Positions 10,528-20,915 of a stretch of DNA of 64,000 nucleotides are shown here, piece after piece (within the stretch, counting starts at the first letter, position 1; each line of letters begins with the position of its first letter). The notes below the pieces were generated by a model, which was given only the letters and a program-made list of their open reading frames with translations, made no database searches and had not been told where the DNA came from. This DNA is from Oscillatoria acuminata PCC 6304 (GTDB lineage Bacteria > Cyanobacteriota > Cyanobacteriia > Cyanobacteriales > Laspinemataceae), in assembly GCF_000317105.1 (NCBI RefSeq), contig NC_019693.1, positions 1,984,001 through 2,048,000 of the forward strand, read 5' to 3'. Both the position numbers and the translations under genes were made by a program.

Positions 10528-13500
10528 TCAACCTTGCTCTGATTCGGATTTAGGATAGGAGGGAATGGAAATTGTAAATTCTGTGCCTTGGCCTAAAGTT
10601 GAATTAACTGCTAGGGTTCCTGAGTGTTTTTCCACGATAATCTGACGGGCGATCGCCAATCCTAGTCCGGTCCCTTTACCCACCGCTTTGGTGGTAAATA
10701 AATACTCAAAAATTTTGGCTTGCAACGCTTCACTCATTCCTACACCATTGTCCTGAATCCGAATAATCACCTGTTGCTGGTCAGAGGAGAGTTCAGTTTT
10801 GATAATAATTTGATGATTGATGTCAGCATAGTTACATCCTTGATTAGATTCTTCCAGAGCATCGATCGCATTACTCAAAAGATTCATAAATACCTGATTT
10901 AATTGTCCCGCATAGCATACGATGATTGGCAAATCACTATAGTGCTTAATTACTTTAATCTCTGGGCGAGTTTCATCGGCTTTGAGGCGATGCTTGAGAA
11001 GCATTAAGGTACTATCCAGTCCCGAGTTAATATTGCAAGCAACAGGGCGATCGCTGTCAGCACGGGAGAAGGTTCTCAGGCTATTACTAATCTCGTTAAT
11101 CCGTTTGACGCCTTCCCGCATAGAATCGATTAATTCCGGCAAGTCGGCTCGGATATAGTCGAGTTCGATTTCTTCTATTTTACCTTGAACTTCCGGGTCT
11201 AAATTTGGATACTTTTCGTGAATTATATTTAACAAATCAAACAAATCATTAATGTAATCCAAAGCTGGATCAATATTACCACTTAAAAAGTTAACCGGGT
11301 TATTGATTTCGTGAGCTATTCCAGCGACTAAGTTTCCCAAGGCTGACATCTTTTCGCTTTGCACGATTTGAAGTTGTGCTTCTTTAAGATCCGTTAAGGT
11401 TTGTTGTGCAGTTTGATAGAGACGGGCATTTTCTAAGGAAATAGCAGCTTGAGCGCATATTAGGTTGAGGACTTCCACGCGATCGCTGGTAAAAGCCCCT
11501 ATGGTCAGATGATTTTCTAGATATAATACGCCCACCAACTGACCTTGATTGAGAATCGGGCTACACAGCACACTTTTAGGTTGATGCTTTTGAATATAAC
11601 TATCCTCTGTAAACTGAGGATGAATTCGAGCATCTCCTAAGATAATCGGTTTTCCAGTCCGCCTGACATTATTTACCAAAGTAATCGGAATATCTGAGCT
11701 AGATTCTAGGGAAATTGAGGGTAAGAGTTGGGGTGATTTTCCAAACTCTATCAATCCGACAACTTTTAAATCTATCCCTTGTTTAAGCAGTAAGACACAC
11801 TTATTAGCGCCCGCATTGCCAATCATAATTTCTAGGAGGGTCATTAAAAGTTTGTCTAATTCAATCTCGCTAGAAATCACTTGAGAGGCTTTAAGCAGGG
11901 TTTTTAAATCTAAGGCGTCAGAGATGCTGCTAGAGGTGTGAGCCGAAGTGATGGTTCCTCGGGCAATGGTTTGTTGCAATAAGTCGTTGGTACGAGGGGG
12001 TTCCAAGATAGGTAACAGAAGTTGAGGATAACGTTGTTCTAAATCTGCAACCTTGGCTTTAGCGCCCCATCGTGAATAACAATAGTACGCTTCCTGCATA
12101 TAGACGGTGGCAATTTTTTCTTTGTCCCATTCTAAGTAAAATTTAGCGGCTAGTTCATTGGCGAGTGCTTCTTCTTGGATATATTCGTTTTGTTTGGCTC
12201 CTTTAATCGCCAAGTCATAGAATTCTAGGGCTGCTGCTGGTTGACTGAGAACGCGATGTTTTTCGGCTTCAACTAAATAAAATTTATGGAGTTGATTCAT
12301 GGGTGCAGCATCAGCCCATCGTTTGCTTTTTTCCTGATTAACAGTCACCCGTTGTAAAATGCTTTGTTGTTCTGCCGGAGAAACTTGAGAATAGTTCGCC
12401 AGATGAGTTAGAGAATCATAAGTATGGAAAACAGGAATTAGGGACATTCCGGTAGCCCCACCTAAGTAACTTTCAAGAGCCCTAGCAGATGCAGTCGCCT
12501 CTTTGATTTGCCCAAACAGATAACACAGCACCAACTTGCTCACATAAAGATAGCAAGGAGCTGTTTGATTCCCCACTTCCAGAAAAATCGGCAGATCCTC
12601 GGCTTCACTAAAAATATCCCCCTTAAATTGCCATGCTTCTGTTGAACTTCCTAATAAATTGACAATGGCTTGTTGAAATATAGCTCCTTGTTTGGCCATC
12701 GTTTTTTGTTTTTGTTGAGCAAATTGAGCACAAAAAGCAGCACCTTCTCGACTCAAATCGCTTAATTCCTGACCGGCAAACCAAGCGTGCATCAAATACA
12801 GGATGGCACAAATGCCCCCCCATTCTAAATCCCCCGTTTCTAGTCCATTTTGATAGCCTTCGCGGAAAAAGGCTAACGTATTGACCAGGGGTTCTTTCCA
12901 GTGGGAAATACAGCTCTTAACTTGTCCATAGGTTTTAGCTTTTAATTTTTTGCTGTCAAGTTGTTCGAGTAAAAAGAGTGCCAATTGCCCGAATTGATAG
13001 CCAGATTCAATGTCTCCCACGACCCCGCATAAGATAAGCCCACAGCCACAATAGCCATTCGGAGCAAAGGCACTATTACCATATTCGAGTGACAAATTCA
13101 CTTGTTTGAGCATGATCAAGGGTAACAGTGTGGGCGTTGCAACATAGGCAGATGCGGTGACACCGGCCAGAATTCCCATAATAGCTAACTGAGTCGGGTC
13201 GGTCATCTGTGGCAGGGCAATTAAATCCGTTGGTTGCCTACCGCCGACAAGGGATAAAGTGTGTTGCAGGGCTTGTTCAATATCTTGTAGGGTCGGTTGG
13301 TCCGGAAAACTCACTCCTAACTGCTTGAGAATTTGTAAACCAATTTTTACAGCCTGTGAAGGTTGAGATTGTGCTTGGGCCGCTTGAATTTCAATTTCAT
13401 AAACTTTCACTCGGTCTAACAAGGTTTTTGCCTGTTCTAAAACCCTTGTTTTCAGTTGGGTCATTTGCAGGAAATCGCCGTTTAGATAAGCCGCTTCAGT

Positions 13501-15954
13501 GGCGGTTTCGTACAGGGCTAAGTTCATTTCATACTGACTTTCCCATCCTTCTTCACCCAACAATTCGATGCCGGTCATGGCATATTCAAATGTGGCGGTG
13601 TAGGCGGTTGTAGCTCTGGCTTTTTGTCCGGCTTTCAAATTAAGTTGAGCGAGTTGCGTTTGCTCCGATCGCTTGCTAATCAGGCTTTTCCCCAGATTCA
13701 GTTGGTTAACAATTTCAAAGAGTTTTTCCTCCTGTTCCGTGACGGAGGTATGACTGAGTAAGAGTTGCCCAATTTTGAGGTGAGTCACCTGTTTTTGCGG
13801 GTCAGGAATCAGAGAATAGGCCGATTGTTGGACGCGATCGTGCAAAAACCGATAAGAGGGATTAACTGAGCCTTGAAAAACTTCTTCACCATCCGATTGA
13901 GTAAAAAACTTATAGATTCGGGTGGTGGGAAGGACAAAACCTTCTTGTAATGCTTTCCATAAATCCGTAGCTGTAATTTCCTGAGATTTTTCCCGGATAA
14001 TCATTAAAGTTTTTAAATCAAACTCGCCTCCAATACAAGCGGCTAGTTTAAGCACTTCTTGAGTTTCTATCGGCAGTTTTTGTAACTGTAATGCCATAAA
14101 TTCTACCACATTATCAGTAATTGCCAAGGTTTTAATTTGGGCTATATCACATTGCCACCCCCCAGGTTTACCCCCCCGAGCAAAGGATGACTGATTCCGG
14201 TCAAAGGTAATGAGTTTATCATCATATAAAGCCCTCAAAAACTGAGTGGCAAAAAAAGGATTTCCCTGAGTTTTTTGGTGAATTAATTGAGTTAACGATT
14301 CCGCTAGAGATAACTGACAATTTAAAGTGTCGGCTACCAACTGATTGAGATGGGTTTCGTTTAACGGCGACAAAGTAATTGTATTAACCCTAGCCCCCGT
14401 TTTAACGATTTCATCAATGGTTAAAATAAAGGGATGAACGAGAGACACTTCATTATCGCGATAAGCTCCTAATATTAATAAATATCGGGTTTCTTGCATC
14501 AATAGTTTCAGCAAATTCAGTGAAGCAGAATCGGCCCATTGCAAGTCATCTAAAAATATCACTAAGGGATGCTTTTCGCTGCTGAAAACTTGCACAAATT
14601 TTTGAAAGAGGAGATTAAATCGATTTTGGGCAGCATCCCCTGATAATTCCGGGGCCGGGGGCTGTTCCCCGAGGATATTTTCTAACTCCGGAATCACGTC
14701 AATTAAGACTTGTCCATTTTCGCCAAGAACTTGGAGTAACTCAGTTTTCCAGGCTTGCAGTTGACTGTCGGATTCGGATAGCAACTGTCTCATTAAATCT
14801 TGAAACGCCTGCACAAAAGCATCAAAGGGAATGTTACGCTTAAATTGGTCGTATTTACCCTTGATAAAATAACCGCGTTTCCGAACAATAGGTTTATGAA
14901 CTTCATTGATTACGGCACTTTTACCAATTCCAGAAAATCCGGCGACTAGCATGATTTCTGTGGAATTTTGGCTGACTCGTTCAAAAGCATTTAAAAGCTG
15001 ATTAACTTCTGCTTCTCTTCCATAAAGTTTTTCTGGAATAATGAAGCGATCGCTGATATCTTGCTGCCCAATTTTAAAATATTCAATATGCCCTTTTTGT
15101 TCTAATTGAGCCAAGCATTCTTCCAAGTCATGTTTGATTCCCAATGCGCTCTGATAGCGGTTTTCGGCATTTTTTGCCATCATTTTCATGACCATTTCCG
15201 ACAAAACCAGGGGGATTTGGGGATTAATTTCATGGATGGGAATCGGCTGTTTTGCCAAATGACAATGGACTAATTCCATCGCATCTTCTGAAACAAAAGG
15301 TAATTGTCCGGTTAAAAGTTCATAGCAGGTGACACCTAAGGAATAAAAGTCACTCCGATAGTCTATTCCTCGATTCATTCTCCCAGTTTGTTCAGGAGAG
15401 AGATAGGCGAGGGTGCCTTCTAACTCAGAGGTATTCTGAATTTCTTGAGTCTCTCGGGGCAAGAGAGACGAAATGCTAAAATCAATTAATTTTACTTCCT
15501 TGCTGTCGGGATTAATCAGTATGTTGGCGGGTTTAATATCTTTGTGAATAATTTTAGTCTGGTAAAGATAGTGCAGAATTTCGCTAATTTGAATACCAAT
15601 TTTCAAAAATTCTGTTATCGAACATTTATGAATTTCAGCCCCTATAGTTGAACTAAATTTAAAATAATTAGACAGGGAAATTCCTCCAAAATCCTCCATT
15701 ACTAGAAGATATCTATTTTGGTGAAATTTTAGACTTAACGGTTTAATGATATTAGGAAAATTGAGTGATTTTGCAATGGTATATTGGTTGCGAAATTGGA
15801 CGATTTCGTTAAAGTTTGGGTAGAGGTTCCGTAAAATTTTGATAACGACGGGTTGATGGTCATCCCTACGGATGCCTCGATACACTAGGGTGCGAGTCCC
15901 TCGGTACAATTCTTCAGTGATTTCATAACCGGGTAAGGAGGTGACGTTATTCAT
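10528..15954 (-). CDS. Giant hybrid Ser/Thr kinase - AAA ATPase - GAF - sensor histidine kinase
   Basis: An 1808-aa cytoplasmic signalling protein. Residues about 9-270 are a Ser/Thr protein kinase with HKDIKPANIL in the catalytic loop and DFS in place of DFG. A STAND-like AAA domain follows, with Walker A GFSGIGKSAV near residue 340 and IFLDDLQWAD as Walker B. A long alpha-helical, TPR-like region spans about 700-1330. A GAF domain lies at about 1350-1500. The C-terminus is a histidine kinase: the phospho-acceptor His is residue 1548 in GIAHEINNP, with N box NLLSNAIDALEE and G boxes DNGVGM and GKGTGLGLAIA. This architecture is widespread in filamentous cyanobacteria and thought to sense signals via GAF and TPR regions. 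No response regulator or phosphatase gene is adjacent. Whether the first kinase is active with DFS needs testing. No transmembrane segment is seen. Confidence 0.93.
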   Translation of the reverse strand: MNNVTSLPGYEITEELYRGTRTLVYRGIRRDDHQPVVIKILRNLYPNFNEIVQFRNQYTIAKSLNFPNIIKPLSLKFHQNRYLLVMEDFGGISLSNYFKFSSTIGAEIHKCSITEFLKIGIQISEILHYLYQTKIIHKDIKPANILINPDSKEVKLIDFSISSLLPRETQEIQNTSELEGTLAYLSPEQTGRMNRGIDYRSDFYSLGVTCYELLTGQLPFVSEDAMELVHCHLAKQPIPIHEINPQIPLVLSEMVMKMMAKNAENRYQSALGIKHDLEECLAQLEQKGHIEYFKIGQQDISDRFIIPEKLYGREAEVNQLLNAFERVSQNSTEIMLVAGFSGIGKSAVINEVHKPIVRKRGYFIKGKYDQFKRNIPFDAFVQAFQDLMRQLLSESDSQLQAWKTELLQVLGENGQVLIDVIPELENILGEQPPAPELSGDAAQNRFNLLFQKFVQVFSSEKHPLVIFLDDLQWADSASLNLLKLLMQETRYLLILGAYRDNEVSLVHPFILTIDEIVKTGARVNTITLSPLNETHLNQLVADTLNCQLSLAESLTQLIHQKTQGNPFFATQFLRALYDDKLITFDRNQSSFARGGKPGGWQCDIAQIKTLAITDNVVEFMALQLQKLPIETQEVLKLAACIGGEFDLKTLMIIREKSQEITATDLWKALQEGFVLPTTRIYKFFTQSDGEEVFQGSVNPSYRFLHDRVQQSAYSLIPDPQKQVTHLKIGQLLLSHTSVTEQEEKLFEIVNQLNLGKSLISKRSEQTQLAQLNLKAGQKARATTAYTATFEYAMTGIELLGEEGWESQYEMNLALYETATEAAYLNGDFLQMTQLKTRVLEQAKTLLDRVKVYEIEIQAAQAQSQPSQAVKIGLQILKQLGVSFPDQPTLQDIEQALQHTLSLVGGRQPTDLIALPQMTDPTQLAIMGILAGVTASAYVATPTLLPLIMLKQVNLSLEYGNSAFAPNGYCGCGLILCGVVGDIESGYQFGQLALFLLEQLDSKKLKAKTYGQVKSCISHWKEPLVNTLAFFREGYQNGLETGDLEWGGICAILYLMHAWFAGQELSDLSREGAAFCAQFAQQKQKTMAKQGAIFQQAIVNLLGSSTEAWQFKGDIFSEAEDLPIFLEVGNQTAPCYLYVSKLVLCYLFGQIKEATASARALESYLGGATGMSLIPVFHTYDSLTHLANYSQVSPAEQQSILQRVTVNQEKSKRWADAAPMNQLHKFYLVEAEKHRVLSQPAAALEFYDLAIKGAKQNEYIQEEALANELAAKFYLEWDKEKIATVYMQEAYYCYSRWGAKAKVADLEQRYPQLLLPILEPPRTNDLLQQTIARGTITSAHTSSSISDALDLKTLLKASQVISSEIELDKLLMTLLEIMIGNAGANKCVLLLKQGIDLKVVGLIEFGKSPQLLPSISLESSSDIPITLVNNVRRTGKPIILGDARIHPQFTEDSYIQKHQPKSVLCSPILNQGQLVGVLYLENHLTIGAFTSDRVEVLNLICAQAAISLENARLYQTAQQTLTDLKEAQLQIVQSEKMSALGNLVAGIAHEINNPVNFLSGNIDPALDYINDLFDLLNIIHEKYPNLDPEVQGKIEEIELDYIRADLPELIDSMREGVKRINEISNSLRTFSRADSDRPVACNINSGLDSTLMLLKHRLKADETRPEIKVIKHYSDLPIIVCYAGQLNQVFMNLLSNAIDALEESNQGCNYADINHQIIIKTELSSDQQQVIIRIQDNGVGMSEALQAKIFEYLFTTKAVGKGTGLGLAIARQIIVEKHSGTLAVNSTLGQGTEFTISIPSYPKSESEQG

Positions 15955-16677
15955 AAATTACTCTCTATTTATTTTTGGCTTTTAAGGGGGCAGTCATTTA
16001 CAAAAAAACAGGTTATAGCGGGGAAGAATTAGCTATACCCTATCTGTAAAAAGAGATGACATTGTAGCGGGACAGGTCAAAAATTTGCAATACCTGGGAT
16101 AGTCTTCAGAAATGCTGACTCAGACCTCGTTTTATTGTCATAAGTTTAAGGGACTGACATATCAAGGATTGGCATCTCTAATATTCTATCGCTATTATAT
16201 AGAATAAATAGAATTTAACCCAATTGTAAAAAAACTTAACATTATCCTGCTCGCACCCCCAAATTAAAATTGTGCGATCGCCCCTGAAAGCAGAGGGTAG
16301 ACGGTTCTTTAAGAAAGGGTTCAAGCCATTGAATTCCACTCCATTAAATACTGTTCCAGAGTGGCGATTACCAATGACTTACATTGTCATTCCCTTGGTG
16401 GTAAAATAAATATGTTTTCCAGTTTGGTGGGCAACGGCTCAGTTTATTCAAAATCAACGAGGCGGCCCACTTCTTATATGCAGTCATCCAAATTTGAATT
16501 CAACAGATTCTTTTGCTGAATTTTTAGAAAATGTCCGCTTTAAAATAGGCTCACGAACCCTTCATAAAGCGACCAGACCATTCGGACTATTTCACCCGTT
16601 GCCATTTTAAAAATGGTCGATAAGATAGGTGTGAAGTTATTATTTTTTAATCCTCTGAGTTCCCTACGGAGTGTCAC
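15955..16677. other. Intergenic region between two divergent sensor kinase genes, with a possible gene relic
   Basis: About 720 bp upstream of two divergent kinases. From 16410 to a TAA at 16608-16610 one frame stays open for 66 codons without any ATG; the predicted stretch starts PVWWATAQFIQNQRGG and looks protein-like, but I do not recognise it. It may be the decayed 3' end of a lost gene. Nothing else could be assigned. Confidence 0.4.
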
Positions 16678-18612
16678 ATGGAGAGAAGCCCCGCCCCAGT
16701 TCAATTCCGGAAAAACCTATTCCTAATCCCTACGATCGCCCTTTTTTACTGTGTTTTGGGCCTCCTTGGACTCAAGTTAGCCGTCCTCCCCGGTGAGGTT
16801 ACAGCAGTTTGGATTCCGGCAGGGGTGGGTTTGGGGGCAGTTCTGATCTGGGGAAACCGGATTTGGCCCAGTATTGCTTTGGGATCCTTTGGTATTTCAG
16901 TGTTGTTGAGTCCGACCCCCCTCAGTCTAGCAGTCGGGGTAGTGACTGCGGTGGGAAATACCCTGACACCTCTATGGGGGGCTGCTTTGATTCGACGCTT
17001 AACTCACACCCGCTATCCGTTTCATCGGGTGAATGAAGTGTTTATTTTTGTCGCCTGTGGGGCGATCGCCGCTCAAACCATCAGTGCTACTGTGGGCATT
17101 TTGGCTCTTTGTGTGGCGCAATGGGTAGATTGGTCGAATTTTGCACAGTCTTGGGTGACTTGGTGGGTGTCTAATGTGGCCGGTGTGCTGATTTTTACCC
17201 CAGTTTTGTTGACTTGGCATCACTTTTTCAGCCAGAGTTGGCAACAGAGAAAGGGGACTCGAATTTTCTCTCACTTGGGAAAAATTGTGGGGCAAGAATT
17301 GCGGTCTCTGCGGTTGGAAAGTTTTAGCTGGTTTTTGCTATTTGATGGAGTGGTTAGTTTAGCGTTTTGGTATGGATATCCCGTGGAATATTTAATGATT
17401 CCCTTATTGGGTTGGGCGGCATTTCGCTTTTCGGAACGTTGGACCACGTTAGCGATCGCCTTGACTGGATTAATGGCGATCGCTGGAACCATTCTCAATC
17501 GCAGTTCCTTTGTCCGAGACAATCTCAATGCCGCTCTCCTATTCTTAGAATCCTTTATTGGCGTCATCTCCGTCACCACCCTGGTTCTGATTGCCGTCCT
17601 CGAAGAACGTCGTCAGGCTTTAGAGGGCTTAAAACAAGCCAAAGCCGAACTAGAATATAGGGTGATCGAACGCACTCAGGAACTCTCGCAAGCGAATGAA
17701 CAACTCATGCGCCAAGAAATTCATTTGACAGAAAAAGCCGAGTCTCTCGCCAATGCTTTACGTCAAGTCAAGCAAACCCAAGGTCAATTGATTCACAATG
17801 AAAAAATGATTAGTTTGGGACAGTTAGTCGCGGGAATTGCTCATGAAATCAATAATCCCGTCAGTTTTATTTACAGCAATCTCTCTCCCGCTACAGATTA
17901 CTTTCAAGATATCCTGGACTTATTGTCCCTGTATCAAGAAAAATATCAAGACCCCGACCCTGAGATTGTAAAACTGGAAAGTCAGATAGATTTACCCTTT
18001 ATTAAAAAAGATTTGTTTAAACTCCTAAATTCTATGAAATCCGGGGCCGATCGCATCCAGCGCATTGTCTTAAGTCTCCGGAATTTTTCCCGATTAGATC
18101 AAGCTCAGTTGAAAGCGGTCGATATTCACGAAGGATTAGAAAGTACCCTGTTGATTCTACAACATCGCATCCAGGGTTCCGAGTCTCTACCTCCCCAGAT
18201 TGAGGTGATCAAAGACTATAGTCCACTCCCTCCGGTTGAATGTTTGGCGGGGGAACTCAATCAAGTGTTTATGAATCTTCTCAGCAATGCAATTGATGCG
18301 ATCGAAGCCCATGCACCCGCTAATTCCGGAAGGATTCACATCCAGACTCTGGAACTAGAAGACGAGCAAATTCAGATTGCCATTACCGATAATGGCGGCG
18401 GTATTCCTCCGGCAGTTCAAAATAAAATTTTTGACCCCTTTTTTACCACAAAACCCGTAGGTCAAGGCACCGGATTAGGACTTTATATCAGTTATGAGAT
18501 GATTGTCCAAAAGCATCACGGCACTCTAATTTGTCGTTCAGAACCGGGAGTTAGCACTACTTTTGAAATTACCCTTCCCCTCCGGAACACTTCCGACAGT
18601 AACCTTGAGTGA
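16678..18612 (+). CDS. MASE1-domain sensor histidine kinase
   Basis: A 644-aa membrane sensor kinase. Residues about 15-310 carry eight to nine hydrophobic segments with the MASE1 pattern (PGEVTAVWIPAGVGLGAVLI near residues 39-58). A coiled coil (about 310-375) leads into a HisKA domain with the phospho-acceptor His at residue 389 in GIAHEINNP. The ATPase domain has NLLSNAIDAIEA, DNGGGI and GQGTGLGLYIS. The catalytic half closely resembles the C-terminus of the 1808-aa kinase encoded divergently, suggesting the same kinase subfamily. No partner response regulator is adjacent. The input signal of MASE1 domains is unknown. Confidence 0.92.
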   Translation: MERSPAPVQFRKNLFLIPTIALFYCVLGLLGLKLAVLPGEVTAVWIPAGVGLGAVLIWGNRIWPSIALGSFGISVLLSPTPLSLAVGVVTAVGNTLTPLWGAALIRRLTHTRYPFHRVNEVFIFVACGAIAAQTISATVGILALCVAQWVDWSNFAQSWVTWWVSNVAGVLIFTPVLLTWHHFFSQSWQQRKGTRIFSHLGKIVGQELRSLRLESFSWFLLFDGVVSLAFWYGYPVEYLMIPLLGWAAFRFSERWTTLAIALTGLMAIAGTILNRSSFVRDNLNAALLFLESFIGVISVTTLVLIAVLEERRQALEGLKQAKAELEYRVIERTQELSQANEQLMRQEIHLTEKAESLANALRQVKQTQGQLIHNEKMISLGQLVAGIAHEINNPVSFIYSNLSPATDYFQDILDLLSLYQEKYQDPDPEIVKLESQIDLPFIKKDLFKLLNSMKSGADRIQRIVLSLRNFSRLDQAQLKAVDIHEGLESTLLILQHRIQGSESLPPQIEVIKDYSPLPPVECLAGELNQVFMNLLSNAIDAIEAHAPANSGRIHIQTLELEDEQIQIAITDNGGGIPPAVQNKIFDPFFTTKPVGQGTGLGLYISYEMIVQKHHGTLICRSEPGVSTTFEITLPLRNTSDSNLE

Positions 18613-18659
18613 TCCCTCTCCCTTCCCTCGTCAATAAGGGTTGAATCCGGGCTAAATGG

Positions 18660-19955
18660 CTAAGATTTGTAAATCATAGACCCCGGTACTTGCTGTATTT
18701 TTTTGGCGATTTTTTTATGTTTTTTGAGGTCAACAATCAGGGTTTGTTCTGGTAATTCCATCTCACCATAGAGTTGATGGACTATCTTAATATCCGCTAT
18801 GTCTGACTCATACCCCAGAGGACGACGACGAACGAATCCTAAAATATACACAGGCTTTTCTGGCAAAGTTTGTACCTTTTTCTGCAAAAAATAGGCGGTT
18901 TTAATAGCCCGATACTGTGCCAGTTGTTGGACGACCTGTTCGATTTGACTGTCTTGCAATCCGTGGGATAAAAACTCGTCGCTGTCTTTAACGGTAGTTC
19001 GTTCTTCTGCTACTAAAATACCCGCTTCATCAGGCAAAATTGCCGCCGAATCTTCTAATTTTTCCAATAATTGAGGATGGGACAATTCTATAAACTGTTG
19101 AGCTTGATGCTGAGTTATGATGCCGACTTGAATCGGTTTGAAGGTCAATCCCCCCTGAGCATCTAACCCAACTCGGCTCAATTTCATGACCACATCGCTG
19201 GTTTGACAACAGGGACAACGCTGGAGTTCCACTTCAATACTGGGACTGTACGGGTGGGTGTTTGCCTTCACCAGTTCTGCTGCTTTGAAATAGTTTTCAT
19301 CCTGAATTAAGGTTAAAAAATTGCGATAAAATCGGCCTTTAACATTCCCCACTCGTTCGGGTTGACTATACCACATATCGCAGGCTTCACAAAACGGTTT
19401 TTTGGCGGCAGAATAGGAGAAAGTTACGATTATTCCTTCAATAATACTCAACTCCACCAGCCAATACAGCCAATTTAACGTTTCGTTGAAAGCAAAATCA
19501 CCTTTGACTGCCTTTTGAATCACAACCGCTTTTTGAGCGCTATATTTAACATATCCTAAAAACCCCGGTTTTCCGGTTTTTTCTTGCAAATATTCATCAA
19601 TACTTTTATCCGAACTGTAAAAAATTTCCTGTTCTAGGGGGGATAGAAATTGGGTAAATCTTTGCTGGAATCGCCAGTAAGCTCCCCAAAATAAAGAGCT
19701 ATAAATTGCCAATCCGCTCACCCCAGCAAATAGACTGGACAATAGGGGATTTCTCACCTTGCCTTTGTGGATGGCATAAGTCATCACTTTTCCACCTATA
19801 ATTCCCATTGCGATAGGAAATATAAAGGCGAAATAAATCAAATAGGAAAGCAAAAAAGTGATGGCTCCAATGGTTATTCCTCCCAATAAGGAGGCCCCGA
19901 TGAGCCATTGAAGACCGTAAAAAGAAACTTTATTACTGGGTCGATATAATTTCAT
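18660..19955 (-). CDS. Membrane protein with zinc-ribbon Cys pairs, unknown function
   Basis: A 431-aa protein I do not recognise. The N-terminal 100 residues contain three hydrophobic segments (about 15-38, 39-58, 70-92), and another lies at about 163-182. Immediately after it comes FCEACDMWY (near residue 190) and later RCPCCQTSDVV (near 247): two CxxC pairs that could form one zinc ribbon. The C-terminal half is soluble and mixed alpha/beta. It is convergent with the MASE1 kinase gene, with only 47 bp between stops, and lies 73 bp downstream of the acetyltransferase gene on the same strand, so the two may be co-transcribed. No signal peptide. Confidence 0.75.
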   Translation of the reverse strand: MKLYRPSNKVSFYGLQWLIGASLLGGITIGAITFLLSYLIYFAFIFPIAMGIIGGKVMTYAIHKGKVRNPLLSSLFAGVSGLAIYSSLFWGAYWRFQQRFTQFLSPLEQEIFYSSDKSIDEYLQEKTGKPGFLGYVKYSAQKAVVIQKAVKGDFAFNETLNWLYWLVELSIIEGIIVTFSYSAAKKPFCEACDMWYSQPERVGNVKGRFYRNFLTLIQDENYFKAAELVKANTHPYSPSIEVELQRCPCCQTSDVVMKLSRVGLDAQGGLTFKPIQVGIITQHQAQQFIELSHPQLLEKLEDSAAILPDEAGILVAEERTTVKDSDEFLSHGLQDSQIEQVVQQLAQYRAIKTAYFLQKKVQTLPEKPVYILGFVRRRPLGYESDIADIKIVHQLYGEMELPEQTLIVDLKKHKKIAKKIQQVPGSMIYKS

Positions 19956-20028
19956 AGTTGTCCAGAAAATTCACAAGGTAAACTTTTACAATTGAATTAA
20001 TAATGCCTGGAACTTAGCTAAGTTTTGA

Positions 20029-20622
20029 TTATTCTCTGGGTAAAAATTTAATGTTATCGCACCCATACTTGAGAATCAGCCGTTCCTCGGGTTGTTTTAA
20101 GGCCGGTAACTGCTCAGGTTTTAACTGATAATCACATTCCAATTGTAACCCAACTTTTTCCATGACTCGAATAGAGGCTTGATTGGCTTGTAATGCCCAA
20201 GCGATAATTCTGTTGACTCCCCACTCATTAAATCCTTTATCCCGGAGCGATCGCGCTCCTTCGGTGCCATATCCTTTCCCCCAACTCGACTGCCGCAAGC
20301 GATATCCTAAAGCAATCTCCCCCTCTCGGACGAGGTTCGCCGCTACCCCAAAAGAACTGGTGATGGCGGGGTAAAAGTGAAACCAGCCAATAAACTCTCC
20401 GGAGACTTTTTCATGAGTGGCCCAAAACCCAAAATTTTCGTAATTTTCATAATAGTCGAAAATGCGCTCTAACCCTGCTTCAATGTCGGCTAAATTACTG
20501 GAAATTCCGCCATTAATGTAGCGCATCACCGTCGGGTCACTGTCTAATTCTAAAAGGTGATGAACATCGGTATCGTTAAAATACCGCAGGATTAAACGGT
20601 CAGTTTCGAGAAAAATTTTCAT
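20029..20622 (-). CDS. GNAT family N-acetyltransferase (RimJ/RimL-like)
   Basis: A 197-aa protein with the pattern of the RimJ/RimL/Acetyltransf_3 group, which transfers acetyl from acetyl-CoA to protein N-termini or small amines. It opens with the typical ETDRLILRYF, has EIALGYRLRQSSWGKGYGTE (about residues 102-121) covering the acetyl-CoA binding motif with the Q/RxxGxG/A variant, and ends the core with NQASIRVMEKVGL. Length matches the family. The substrate cannot be told from sequence. The next gene downstream on the same strand is the zinc-ribbon membrane protein. Confidence 0.88.
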   Translation of the reverse strand: MKIFLETDRLILRYFNDTDVHHLLELDSDPTVMRYINGGISSNLADIEAGLERIFDYYENYENFGFWATHEKVSGEFIGWFHFYPAITSSFGVAANLVREGEIALGYRLRQSSWGKGYGTEGARSLRDKGFNEWGVNRIIAWALQANQASIRVMEKVGLQLECDYQLKPEQLPALKQPEERLILKYGCDNIKFLPRE

Positions 20623-20701
20623 TCTTTTCTACCAGAATTTAAACGCTCTCCCTTTCTTGGCTAGAAGACTCACTAAAAATCCTCTAGCTTTTTCTGATTA
20701 A

Positions 20702-20903
20702 GACTTACACAGATTTTAAAACCCCCTTAAATAAGGAATTTTTTTGATTGCTGGAGGGGAGAATAAATCTCTTTCTCCCCCTTCCCTCTTAGGGAAGGGG
20801 GCTGGGGGGTTAGGTCTCTTTATTGAAATGCTCCCGTCCAATGTAGAGGCGATTCGCGAATCGCCTCTACATTTCGAGGTTAATGTTAAAATTTGCGTAA
20901 GTC
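20702..20903. repeat. MITE-like element, GACTTAC-ended family
   Basis: Inverted ends GACTTACACA (20702-20711) and TGCGTAAGTC (20894-20903). Inside are a perfect hairpin (CCCCCTTCCCT / AGGGAAGGGGG, 20777-20801) and a 34-bp loopless palindrome (20840-20873) centred on TTCGCGAA. A shorter relative with exact ends is at 30895-30982. It occupies the gap between the GNAT gene's upstream side and the 3' end of ald, so it may also act as an end-of-gene structure. Confidence 0.65.
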
Positions 20904-20915
20904 CGGTGATGATTT

